Shown here one piece after another: positions 51,542 through 62,853 of a DNA stretch of 64,000 nucleotides; within the stretch, counting starts at the first letter, position 1; every line of letters begins with the position of its first letter. Under the pieces are notes generated by a model. The model was not told where the DNA came from and did no database searches. It worked only from the letters and a program-made list of their open reading frames with translations. The translations under genes and the position numbers were made by a program. Location: contig CP154954.1 of NCBI GenBank assembly GCA_039621445.1, positions 44,247,847 to 44,311,846 on the forward strand, read 5' to 3'. This stretch comes from Euglena gracilis. Its lineage: Eukaryota; Euglenida; Euglenophyceae; Euglenales.

Positions 51542-52502
51542 CTCGAAAGGGAGTAGACAGGCCCGTTCAGGAGTGCTGTTCTTCCCCACGGAAGCCACTG
51601 CAAGTTCAGGAGGGGGCAGAATATGTGGTGATGGGCCTCTGAAAGCGGAGAGGATCCAATCCCCATAAACCAGGTTCGTTGTCGAAGGACCACCACAGAC
51701 AATTGTTGCTGCTGGCCAAAAAACTGTCCATTTAAGGTCATTCGAAGCCATTTTAGGCTATTATTACCCATCAGGCGAGGGGTCCACGAGACTATATTTT
51801 TGGTAATTTTTGGGTTGTTTTGGAAACCAAAGTTGCTATAAACCCCTGAGAATTCGGTAATAAGACACATTGCTCAAAGAACGTGCAAATGTGGTGAAAA
51901 AATGATGAAATCGAAGTGAAGAACTGTTCTAAAAAGTCTTCTGATTGGGATGAATCGCCGACAAGCAAAAAAGAATTTAGGAAAAAAATTGTGAGAACCA
52001 CATATATTTTGAACACAATTCCCAATGTGTCACATGCTTCAAAGGTAAAAAGTATAGCAGAGTTAATGCTTGGGTCTTTTGTAGTACAATGTCTCCAAAA
52101 TGTGAACAAAAAATTATATGTTCAGTTTCAATTTACAAATCAGGTGCCTGATTTTCGTTTGAGATGTGTGTGGAAAGAATAAAATGAGTTATTTTTGCTC
52201 ATATAAATGAGCCAGAATGACTGTGATCACCCCAAATGCCTAAAAAAGTCCCCCAAAGCTGTCAAAAAATGCCCAGAAAACGTGTTTAGTTCACACACTT
52301 CTTATTTTAGTATAGGTGCTTGCCGACAGGAGCTCTTTTTTGGTGGTTGGGCACCTTGTTGGTGGCTGAACAAATTTAATCACAAAATATTTAAATTCTA
52401 AGCCATTTTATGCTGTTTTAGGGGCCAAATCTGCAGGGGGCCAAAAAATCCATTTTTATGCCATATCTTCTTGCAAAAATCGATATTTCAGAACCTCCCG
52501 AT

Positions 52503-52788
52503 CAGGGGTTTTTTTTAAGACCGGGGGGGGGGAGGGGGGTCCTCCCCCACCCACCCACCCACCCCCTGGGGGCCCCGGGGGGGGGGGGAGGGTCCCGGGG
52601 GACCCACAAAAAATGGCCGAAAATCGCGAAAAGTGCTAAAAATAGCATTTTTCGGCGCCTGCGGCGCCGAAAAGTATATCCCACCCCCTCTGGGGGGACC
52701 CCCCCCGGGGGGGGGGGGGGGCTCGGCCGGACCCACCCACCCTACCCCCCCTCCCCCCCCCCGGGGTCCACGACTAAAAAAACCCCTG
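52503..52788 (+). mobile_element. GGCGCC-hairpin hAT-like MITE, copy 2 (286 bp)
   Basis: Same ends and layout as 5007-5281, with hairpin CGGCGCCTGCGGCGCCG. Flanked by a perfect 8-base duplication CTCCCGAT (52495-52502, 52789-52796). CAGGG ends with an 8-base duplication are typical of hAT transposons (known family trait). Confidence 0.88.
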
Positions 52789-54508
52789 CTCCCGATGCTT
52801 GATTCAACGAGTTTTCCAAATTCTCAATTCCAAATTCCATGCTACAGGTTTCTCTGTAACAAGATGTTTTTTTTTCATTTGGGGCGCAAAATGAAAGTTC
52901 TGTTACCCTCTCCCTTCATTCCCCCTGCGTGACCCTTTGGTATGGTTAATTACAATCCAGGTTGACTGATCGCGAGGCCAGAAAAAATATTTTTTTGACC
53001 ATTTTTGTAGGGTTAGGGAGGGGGTGGGATGAAACACCTCCAAGAGGATCGTCCGTAGGTTCTGAAACAAATAAACGCTAGTGGATTTCATTAGGCTTCA
53101 TAAAAGTGCAACACGGCACTTGAAAAAGAGAAAGACTGGGGGGGGAGGTTCAGTCTTTTGTAAGTACCAGAATTTGCAACCTAAATTTTCACACTGTTTC
53201 CCTCTACTTGTTCAGTGTTTCGCTTGTTTGGGTTTTTTTTGGCTTCTTTTGCAGGGGGGGGGGGCATTTTTTTCAGGGGGGGTCTAACTTTTACGATGGA
53301 GGGGATATAGCAGAGGTTCTTTTTCAATTTTTTTTTTGGGATGAGTTTCACCGGGTCGACTGGGAGGTTACCTCACCCCCACCCGCCCAAGACACACAAA
53401 CGTTCTGGTGACATGGGCGCGTGCCAACGAAACGGTACCGTCAGCGGACAGCAATATCAAATAACTCTCTTCAACGATTTGGGTGCTGTTTGGGCCAAAT
53501 ATTGGGCCAACTCATCAAATTTGAGGGAAAAAAGCTTTCTATGGGTCGGCGGAACAGAATCAAATAATTCTGCTACCCAAAGCAAATTCAGAATTTTGGC
53601 AGAGCTTTCGGGAAACACACACACACACACACACACACAATGCTCCAAAAGTGTTGTGTTGACACGGGGTGTGTTAACGACACAATGCATTGTGGACAAT
53701 GGGGGGGGCTTGGTTCCGTGGGGGTGGCAAATGTGGGCTGTGGCGCAACCTCCCACGATTCCATCCTCCCCGCAAACGAGCCCGGGCCGACCTGCATTGC
53801 TGTCAGAAATTCATGGGTTATATATATAAATTCAGAGGACCAGGGTAAAGATTTCATACGCAACAGCTGAACGCTTTCTGCTCGATGTAACTATATGGCC
53901 AACTCAAAGAGTTACCCACTGTGCAGCACTTAAACTCTTTTTTATTATTATTAAAAACACCTTAAACTCTGAAAAACTTGCAAAAAAAATGGCCACGCCC
54001 GGGCACCAAACAAGCGAACATTAACCCAAATGTAATATTGGGTTAATACATTTGGTTGGGTCGCTGGTGCTCCGTGTGGGCCAATTTCTCACGCTAAAAA
54101 CGCCAGGCAATAATTTTGGGGGATCCGACGTTTTGAGGGTGGAAGAAGGGGGTGGGGTGTCCTGAGTTCGCGGATAATCTGCCACCAATGTGTTGCTTCA
54201 GGTGAAACATTTATGAAACATATTTTGTGCACGGAAGAAAACAAATTTCTCAGTTGAAAGCCTCAATTACTGAAATCGCTTCATACAAAATACACCTTAA
54301 CCTCCTTCTTTCAAACCAACGCTTTTCCACTCCACAGAGCGCTCCTGGCCAGGTGCGCCCCCCCCCCCCCCGGTCCAGGGGGTCGACTGAAGAAAAAAAA
54401 TATGGCTCAACTGACCAGCGGACAATATTCAGCACAGAGCACTGCAAATTATGACCCCCCCCGCCAGGCCGCAGGCCGGTCCTCCCCGGCCGGGGCCACC
54501 ATCGCCGG

Positions 54509-57500
54509 CTATCGCGGGGCATCGGCGGTGGCCTTGAACTTCCGGCGGTGCTTCTTCTTGAGCGCGGCGACGCCCATCAGCGGCACGAGGTTGATGTCGT
54601 CCTCCGCGTTGCCGCGGCCGAACGTGACGTACGGGTTCTCCAGCATGGCTTGGCGGCAGGGGCCCCTCCCCTCTTTCCCCGGGCTGGGGGTGGTTGCAGC
54701 GGTTGAATGCTGGTGAACACGGCGGCCAACTGTCAAGAAGAACTTTCCTGCACTGCAGTGTGGGAGGTTGCCTGACCTGTCCATCGGAAATTACTCGATT
54801 CCCCCTGTTTTGCTTTGCCAAAAAGTCGGATGCAAACATATGAAATCTCTTAAAGTTTAAACTGGCGCAAGGGTTTTGCTTTGCATCCGGGGACGGCCCA
54901 ATTTTTTTTGCGAAACCTGTCAAATCTTTCATGTGGGACAATTTGGCAGCTTCAGAGGGGAGGCTTATGAGGTCAAATTGGCGTGCAGACGTGGAGGCCA
55001 ACTTCTTCTGGGAGGCCAACTTCCAGGGGGGGGGGGTTGGCCCCTGCGACCAGGGGGAGGAACAGGGGGGAGGTGGCACTCAGGGGGGTGGCTCTTGCTT
55101 GAGGTTGCATGGCCAACCAAAGTCGTTCACAAGGCAGTGTGAGTGGAAATTGCGGCTTCGACAAGGGGCCGCCTGGCCGGATGTTGGACATGCACATCAG
55201 CAGCCAGAAGAAGACGACGCACAGCATGTAGGCGTAGAAGGCGCCTGCCCCCTGCCTCCACACAGGGGCTGGGGTGGGGAGGGCACCCCGGCATCACACA
55301 CCTCTGCCACAGGGAAACCTTCTCGAAGAAGCGATGCGGCGTGTTGGTGTGGGCCAAGCGGGGCATGGGCATGCCATTGGGGTGGGATGTGGTTGGCCCG
55401 GAGAGGGAGGGGAGGTGATTGCAAAGCAAAGCCCTTGGGAGAGTATCTGCCATAGGGGTTGGGGAGCAAAATTTTCTCTTTAATTGAGCAAATGGGGGTG
55501 GACTTTGCCATAATGTATTTGGATGGATTTTATGCTCCTTGAGTCAAGGACAAGAAAACACATTCAGTGATTCAAAAAAATTTAAGTCGAAAAAGATGTC
55601 AGCTGCTTCTTTTTTTCGCCTGTTTTCGCCCGTGGACACCCAAAAAATGCTGTCAACATTTGGATCAGTTTAAAATATTAACGGCAGCAAAGACTCCTTC
55701 GGAGGAGGTCCTCAGGGTACTTTGTAACCTGCTCTTATGTTGAAAGAGGTCGATCAAGATGTTCTGCATAGTCACTCGATCACCCAACAATCTTCTTGAT
55801 TGTTGCCTTGAGAAGGCTCTAAAGCCTTCTTCTCTGGAATGTTCCGGAATGCACCAGAGTCTCATAGCCATAGTCATAGCCATAGCCGTTAGCTTACCCC
55901 CCCCCCCTATGTCCACGACCGGCAACCTCTGTTTTCTGACCGGGGGGGGATGGCTGTTAGACATAGGGTTGTGACCAAAAAGGTGTCCTCCGACCTACAT
56001 TCGTTGGACAAGGGGTAAAAAAAAAGTTGGCGGGTACCGGAACCCCACCCCCCCAAAAGGCAAAATTTTCCTTCCGTCACAAAGCACCAAAAATTTTGGG
56101 CAATTGACAAATTTTTGCTCAAAAAGCGCCAAAAATGGCATTTTGGCCATTTTTTGGCCGATTTTGGGTGCAAAGATTTCGGCCAAGAATTTGGCCAGAC
56201 TTCTGAAAAGGTGTCTTTCTCTGACCGGGGGGGGGGTGGCGGGGTGGGGAGTCGTAAGATATAGGGGGGGGGGTGCAATAAAACGAAAATTTTCACTTGC
56301 ACTGCCCTTTCTGTGAGACTGTTTGCAGGTTCACAGGAACTCATTGAAGGTTCCTTTCCATTCGAATACCACGGCATTTTCCTCGCGACCGGGGGAGGGT
56401 TGGTGCCTGACAGGGATACAAAACAAACGTCCATTCGGCATATGGCACACCAAAACTGGGCATTCTGTGGGTCACTGTTTATGGCCGAATGGAAAGTTTG
56501 AAAAAAAACGCCATCTGAGGCATGCTGCCATAACACAGGAGTGCTCCGAAGGGAGTGGGGTCAGACTGTTGCGGAGGCTGCAGAGTGCATTGAACCTTGC
56601 GCCTTTCGACCCCCCCCCCAAATTGGAGGGGGAGGCCCGAGGCAGCGCGGGGTGCCAGTTGTTGCCGATGTTTGCGAAGTAGGGGCCCATGGTGAACGCC
56701 AGGATGCTGATGCACGAGGTGCAGTAGCTGCGGATGGTGCACGGCGTGCGGTAGTCCCCCCAGTGGGGGGGCCCAAAGAGGGCGGGGAGTCTCTCGAGCC
56801 TCCGCGAACGACATTTGAACAACGAGCTCGAACAACATTCGAGGAGGCTTGAGAACCTCCTCGAATGTTGTTTGAGGTCGGTCGAGGAGGCTCGAGAGAG
56901 CCTCCTCGAATCACCTTGAACATATGTTGGACCATGAAACTGAAAATTTTTTTCCAACTAATTTCAAACCGATGCCCTTTTGTACGCAACTGTTCGAAGG
57001 GCCCTAAAAGAACAAAATCCCTTGTAAACCCCCCTCCCAAATAACCCCCCCCCCCCTCGGGGGCTGATTTCGAGCGCCTAAATAACACCCCCTGTTTTCC
57101 TTTGGGTTTCCATATGAAATGACACCCCCCAAATAACAACCCCTGGGGCCCCAGCTCGGGTGCCCAAATAACACACCGGGGGTGTGTGTTATTTGGGGGG
57201 GGTTTACTACACATTCCATGTGCGTGCAACTCCCTTTTGTTGCCGATGCCCTTTGTACGCAACTGTTCGGAGGGCACGAAGCAAAATAAACATGACGCTG
57301 TGTGGCTCCCTCAATTCTGTGGCACTGCCATTTATCAACCTCCCAAGAGAGGCACCACCGAGGCCGAGGCAGCTGTGTTGACACCCGTCGCCTTTGGGAT
57401 CTTGGGCCAGGAATTGGGTACTCCACCGACCGCCACCACAAAAATTCACAACCGTCCGCACAATTATTTCAAAAAATACGCCCCTGGTCGACTGGCAGAC

Positions 57501-60365
57501 GGAGGCCGGGGAGGCTGTGGGCCGCCTCACTGCCAGAGAAGACGCGGAGGCGCTCGAAGCCCAGGATGAGGTTGATGGCGTTGTTGAACGGCACCGTGAC
57601 CAACGGGGGCCCGATGCCTGAGAGCCGGCCCCAGGGACCTGCCCACCCTGGGGTGAGCCCCCCCCCCCCCTCAGCCCCAACCACTGCCACAAACAAACAA
57701 ACAACCACTCCCATTACAAGGAGGCTGTGCGGCATTAATGTGCTTGATGGACTTGGATGGCAGGTAGAAGCAGTTCCCGACAAAAAAGCACTAACATGTG
57801 CTAAACATGCAATAACATGTGCACGACCGCAACTCCCAGGGGCAGTGCTCTGCAAGGAAGAGGTCCACCTGGTAGAACAGGTCTTGGTACTGGAGGTAGA
57901 TGTTGCCCAACATCGTTTCCCGCTCCGTTTCACTGATCGCGGTGAGGTAGTGGCCGAAGTTGGGGGCTGCCTGGGGGGGAACCCTACGGACAAATAAAAA
58001 AGACTTGGATGATTCAAAATATGAAATGGGTGAAATAAATGGGAAAAAAAAAACTTCAATGGCAGCTTGCAGGGGGGGGGAATAATTGATATCGGAGGCC
58101 TTCGGAAAAATTGCGGAAAAATTGCGGAAAAATTGCGGAAATTGCGGAAAAATTACGGGAAAATTGATATCGGGTATACACATTTCTGCTTGGGGGGACT
58201 TAGAAAATTTTCAATTGTGAGGTTCAGAACACCGCAACACCCACGTCGATGCAGGCGAGCACAAATCAAAACGCTTGATGTTCTTTGCACAGGTGGGACG
58301 CACCCAATCCTGTGACCAGTGGTGCACCTGTGAGAAAAATTGGTAAACTGGGGGGGGAACCCATTTGAAGAATGGCTTGAACTCATTGCATCTTCCATCT
58401 TCGGTGGTGGAGAAAAAATTCTTCAAAAAAAATGGTGAAAAATTGCGGAAAAAATGCGGAAATTGCGGAAAAATTGCGGAAAATTGCGAAAAATTGCGGA
58501 AATTGCGGAAAAATTGCGGATATCAATTTCCCCCCCCCTGAGCTTGTACTCCGAATGCTCTCCCCCTCCGGCAGGGCACGAAAAGTCGCCCGAACAATCT
58601 GGGAGGTGTTGACGAGGTAATCACGGGGAAGCTCGGTTTGGGTCCCCACCAGGCCTCTTTGCAATCCAGAGTTGCTCAACGCGGCAGAACCCAAATTCAT
58701 TTTAGTGGACTATTTGGGGGGGGGGTCGGCAGCCCAGCTGAAGCTGCAGACTGGCAAAAAAAAGTTGGCGTGCTTGACCCTCTCCGACTTGATGCGTTTT
58801 GAACCCTGAACAAGCGCCCTGACGTCCTCACCCCCCCCACCCCCAATCGCTCCGCGAGCCCCAAAGCCCGGCCTGGGTGTGGTCCAGCACACGCTGAAGA
58901 GGTACAGGGCTTGCGCGGAGGCCTTGATGCTGGCCAGGATAGACAGCGCCTGCTCCCGCCGCTGGTACGCCGCGATGGGCCCCGGACAGCAGCGCTGTGG
59001 GAAGGAAGAAGGGGTGGCGGGCGGGCCAGGGGGGGGGCTCCAAATGCATGGGTGTGGGGTGCCACACAAACGCCAGCAAATGAGCACCGTGAGCATTGAA
59101 TAGAGGGCTTTGCACGTGTTCGTACCCTGCGCGTGTGGCAGGAGGCTGCATGGCATGGGGAACATTAGACGGATCCTGCAAAAGATGGGACGGGCCGCTT
59201 CCCGGCCGAGGGAGAAGGACAGCGGGAACACGACGATGGTGGTGTACAGCGGCGGCTGGAAGTCGACGTACCACTGGTTGCGGAGGCAGAGCCACGTGGA
59301 GATGACCGGCACCGCGAAGTACGGCAGCTGCCGGGGCCGGGCCGCGCGGCACATTCCGTGCGCCGTCCCTCCAACCACGGTGGGCAAACCGCGCCCCGGA
59401 GATCGCTGCAATTGTCGTCCGATGGGACCTGCAAACGCCTGAGAGCGCCGCAGGATGATTGCAGGCAGTGCCCCCCCCCCTATGTCCAATGACCGGTAAC
59501 CTCTGTCCTCTGACCGGGGGGGTGGTCGTTGGACATGGGGTCAAAAGAAAGTTGGTGGGTACCCGGGTCCCTACCCACCCAAAAATGCCCAAATTTTCCC
59601 TTCCGGCGCTTCGCGCCGAAAATTTTGGGCAATTTTGACAATTTTTTTTGTCCAAAAAGTGTCAAAAATGGCACTTTGGCCAAATTTTTGGCCAATTTTT
59701 GGGCAAAATTTTTCGTCCCGGCGCTTCGCGCCGGGACCAAAAATTTGGTCAAACCTCCGAAAAGGTGTCCTCTGACGGGGGGGGGGGGGGTGGTCATTGG
59801 ACATAGGGGGGTCGTTGGACATAGGGGGGAGGGGTAGTGCGTACCGCTTCGCGTGTGCAATGCAGTTTTCTCCCCAGGCGCGGCCCTGGGCCACGCGCAC
59901 AGAACCTTTTCATACCCAGTGATTCCGAGACCCCTCGGAAATTCCGGGTTCGTGGAACACCAACCCCCTCAAACGCGCCATTCGACCAGCGTGTCTTGGG
60001 CGGCCCGGTCGGAGCCGCACCCCGAACTTCCGGATGATGAAGAGGTAGAAGAGGGCCCGCATGAACTCGAAGAACAGCACCTGCCCGAGCTGCACGGCCG
60101 CGGGGGGAGGCTGAGGGTCGTGCAGTGGGCGACACGGGGTTGGGCCCGGCCAGGCTGACAGCGCTTGACAGTGACAGTGACATCGACAGCGCTTCTGGCT
60201 ACCATGAGCCTGGGTCTGGGGGATTGGGAGGCCACGAAAGCCTCCAGCGGCCCCCCGGGCGACCCACGGCTTGTGGACGTCGGGCTGCCAGGGGCAGTCA
60301 ATCAGCCGGTGGTTCGAGTAGCGCGACCGCTGGCCGAGCATTGCCTGCGGGCGGCTGCTCGACAT
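54509..60365 (-). CDS. Multipass membrane protein, complete, bestrophin-like topology suspected
   Basis: Nine exons: 60365-60264, 60089-60014, 59329-59207, 58972-58893, 57970-57835, 57629-57533, 56757-56664, 55242-55178, 54653-54509. The sum is 918 nt (305 aa) with all phases matching. Hydrophobic segments include VLFFEFMRALFYLFII, LYTTIVVFPLSFSL, ISILAFTMGPYF and YMLCVVFFWLLMCM. Motifs AAYQRREQAL, LGFERLRVF, DYRTP, MLENPY and EDDINL recall a conserved membrane family of algae and protists that I can only loosely relate to bestrophin-like channels. The tail is basic (KKKHRRKFK). Six of eight introns lack GT-AG and join at CGGC, TCG, CCCTGGG, GG, GGC and CCG repeats; introns 1 and 4 are GT-AG. 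Introns 2, 4, 6 and 7 contain mobile elements. The gene model is strong; the function is unknown. Confidence 0.85.
55897..56273 (+). mobile_element. TATGTCCAAYGACC-family foldback element, copy 2
   Basis: Begins CCCCCTATGTCCACGACCGG and ends with GATATAGGGGGG. Interior AAAAAGCGCCAAAAATGGCA as in the other copies. Within intron 7 of the multipass membrane gene. Confidence 0.68.
57006..57213 (+). mobile_element. AAATAACACCCC foldback element
   Basis: TTGTAAACCCCCCTCCCAAA at the left and GTTATTTGGGGGGGGTTTAC at the right are inverted; several internal AAATAACACCCC units. In intron 6 of the multipass membrane gene. Relatives at 5545-5665 and 11340-11672. Confidence 0.6.
58070..58540 (+). mobile_element. 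GATATC-family TIR element, copy 3 (471 bp)
   Basis: Same family, with a short internal deletion near 58355. Flanked by AGCTTG on both sides (58064-58069, 58541-58546). Inserted in GT-AG intron 4 of the multipass membrane gene. Confidence 0.87.
59471..59830 (+). mobile_element. TATGTCCAAYGACC-family foldback element, copy 3
   Basis: Begins CCCCTATGTCCAATGACCGG and ends GGTCATTGGACATAGGGG, a near-perfect inverted repeat. Two CGGCGCTTCGCGCCG hairpins lie inside. Within intron 2 of the multipass membrane gene. Confidence 0.8.
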
Positions 60366-60378
60366 CGGGCATAGACAT

Positions 60379-61138
60379 CCCTATATCCAACGACTGGTTA
60401 CCTCTGTCCTCCGACCGGGGGGGGGTTATTGGACAATGGGTCCAAAAAAAGTTTGCAGGTTTTCAGGCAGGGGGGGGGGACGCAAACATGGACCCTCAAA
60501 AAACGCGACCCAAAAAAAGCACAAAAAAACGCAAAACATCAAAAGCAACCGCAAAAGAAACGCACATTGCATGTGAAATCCATTACGAGCTCCCCTGGGA
60601 TGTAAACTTTCTGCTGGAGAGGACTGATAAAAACTTTCGTCTCTGCCAGGGAAACTTTCATTTTGAATAAGAATAAGCATTTTGTTGGCCAAAAATGCAC
60701 AAATGACAAAATCGATAAAAATTTCCTTCTCTCGGGGGAAAATCGGAGCCAAAATCAGGAATTTTTTATGGTCGAAAATATTTATCCAGCAAAAATCCAA
60801 AAATCGCCAGGAAAAAATGACAAGAAAAAAAGCCAGGAAAACACAATTTTTTCCAAAATTGACAAACACAAAAAAAGCGCAGAAGAAAAACGTGTTCCGC
60901 CCCCGGTAACCAGGACCCCACCGCCCCAAAAGGTTAAAATTTCCTTCTGGCACTTTGCACAGGAAATTTTGGGTAACTTTGACACCTTTTTTTTGCCCCA
61001 AAAGTGCCAAAAATGTCAACTTTTGGCCAATTCTAGGCTCGAAATTTTTTTTCGGTCCGGCACTATGTGCTGGGCCAAAAATCTGGCCAAACCCCCGAAA
61101 AAGTGACCTCCGACTGGGTGGGGGTCGTCATTGGGCTG
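60379..61138 (+). mobile_element. TATGTCCAAYGACC-family element, copy 4, interrupted
   Basis: Begins CCCTATATCCAACGACTGGT and ends GGGGGTCGTCATTGGGC. The middle (about 60480-60900) is an AT-rich insert absent from the other copies. It abuts the start of the multipass membrane gene (ATG at 60365). Confidence 0.6.
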
Positions 61139-61240
61139 GACCCCCCAGGGTTCTTCAGAATTTCCCTGCTGAGAAGATGGCAAGGTCTGATGCCTGATAC
61201 CCTGATACTCCGATACCCTGATACTGGCTGCCTGTCCTGA

Positions 61241-62090
61241 TCAGAGGTCGTCTCGGTCCACGGTCTGGCCGACCTGGCAGGTGGCGATTTCCAGGGGAGG
61301 AGCTAATATGCCCACGTCCCGTACTTCCTTACCAATGTCAGCTGACGGGAAAAAGGCGCAGGCTGGGAAAAAGGTGCGGGCTGGACCCCTCCAAGGGGTG
61401 GGGGGGTTCTGGGGGGGGGTCCTACCGGCTGTTGGGCGGGACTCAAAAGCAGGCAAAAAAGCCCAGCCAGCACCTTTTTTTCTCGCCAGCTTCCTGCCGA
61501 AGCCGGGGTTGGGTGTCAATAATTTTTTTGCATTGCGCCGAAAAATTGGAAAATGGGGTCAAAAATGTTGATTGTTGATATTTTTGGCTTTTTTTTTCAC
61601 CTCAAAAATTTGGATGAAAAAAATCCAACCCAGCTAGACCGTCCCCCCCCCCCAGCTTCAGAAACTCCCTGCATCTTGGGCATGGCAATTTCGCCCGGGA
61701 AGGAGGTGCAGGGTGAACTGGCGGGGGCGATGGCCTGTCAAGCAGTGGATGTGACCGCCGGGGCCCAAAACCAGCGCAACGGCCCGGCCTTGCCCCAGGA
61801 CAGCTTGCTGATGCCGGGGTGGGTGTGGTGCTCCGCGGCCTTGCCGGCGGCGGGGTCCTGCACCACCACGTGCCGCCCCTTCTGGCGGCGGGCCGGCCCG
61901 CCCAACCCATACCAGCGGCGGGCTGACCATCTGGGCTGGCAGCCATGCTGGGGGCCCACACTGGGTGTCGGTGTCGGCTTGGCTGACCTGTGCCACTCCG
62001 GAAACTGGAGTTCAAATGCAGTCAGGAGCTGTGTCCATGGGGTCCATACCTGGCTTGCGTTTCACAGGCGGCGGCGTTCCTAAGATGTGG
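61241..62090 (-). CDS. Unrecognised protein, two candidate exons
   Basis: A long minus-strand frame from about 62090 to 61770 contains LTAFELQFPEWHR, then KGRHVVVQDPAAGKAAEHH and SKLSWGKAGPLRWFW. A second segment, 61332-61241, reads DIGKEVRDVGILAPPLEI and ends VDRDDL then TGA. The composition is like the other exons (GC-rich third positions, balanced residues), and the reading frames can be joined at a GC dinucleotide. No domain recognised. It lies between the end of the gene at 62854 and the multipass gene starting at 60365, same strand. The exon borders are guesses. Confidence 0.42.
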
Positions 62091-62853
62091 GTTGGTCATC
62101 AAAACAACAATTTCGCAATGACAACACCGATGAAAAAAACCTTCAAAAACTATGAGTCGGAAAACCTCCCCTAACCGTTTCCCGGGTTTTCCCGTTTTTC
62201 GTTTTCACCTTTGTCTTTGAAAAGCTGTGATTTTCCGAAGGGCCAAGGCTGGCAAGCCTTTCCCTCCCTCCCCCTTCCTGGAGAGGCCGAAAATTGTCGG
62301 AAATTCATGTTAGATTTCCCAGGCATCTGGCGATAAACACAAGAGGAGGTTTGAGTTACACAAGAGTTGAGGTTTGAGTGAGAATGTTTTGTGACCCGTC
62401 ACAAAACATTTGGGGTGTGCCCACTCCCGGGGGGGGGGGGCAGCTCACCTTCAACAACAGTCTGATCCTCGCTCTGTCGCCGAGGAACTCCCTCCCGCAA
62501 CCGAGCTTGCCCGGTCGATTGGCAGACTGAGAGGACGAAGCCCTGCCAGGCGTGGGCTAGTGGCCAGGGCCGTTGGAACATCAATTGGAAAAGATCGAAC
62601 CCCAATGGTTGGGCAGGCACCATCAGCACAACGACCACATGTGAAACAGCAAGGCGCAGCGATGCATGCGAACCACCCGTCAGCGTGCATGACGAACACA
62701 CCAGGGGAAACAAGAGTCGCACGCACCGGCAAACCCTCGGCGAACAGCGACAGCAAGGTTCAGCCGCATCAAGCAAATGCACAACCAACACTTGACGCTT
62801 GCAGACTAAATAAGGAAGTTCTCGGCCAGGGAACTTCACCATTTCACTTCACT

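Noticed and set aside
61281-61571. Plus-strand frame with ordinary composition
   Set aside because: It overlaps the better-supported minus-strand C-terminal exon (61332-61241) and a foldback repeat with GGTGCGGGCTGG arms.
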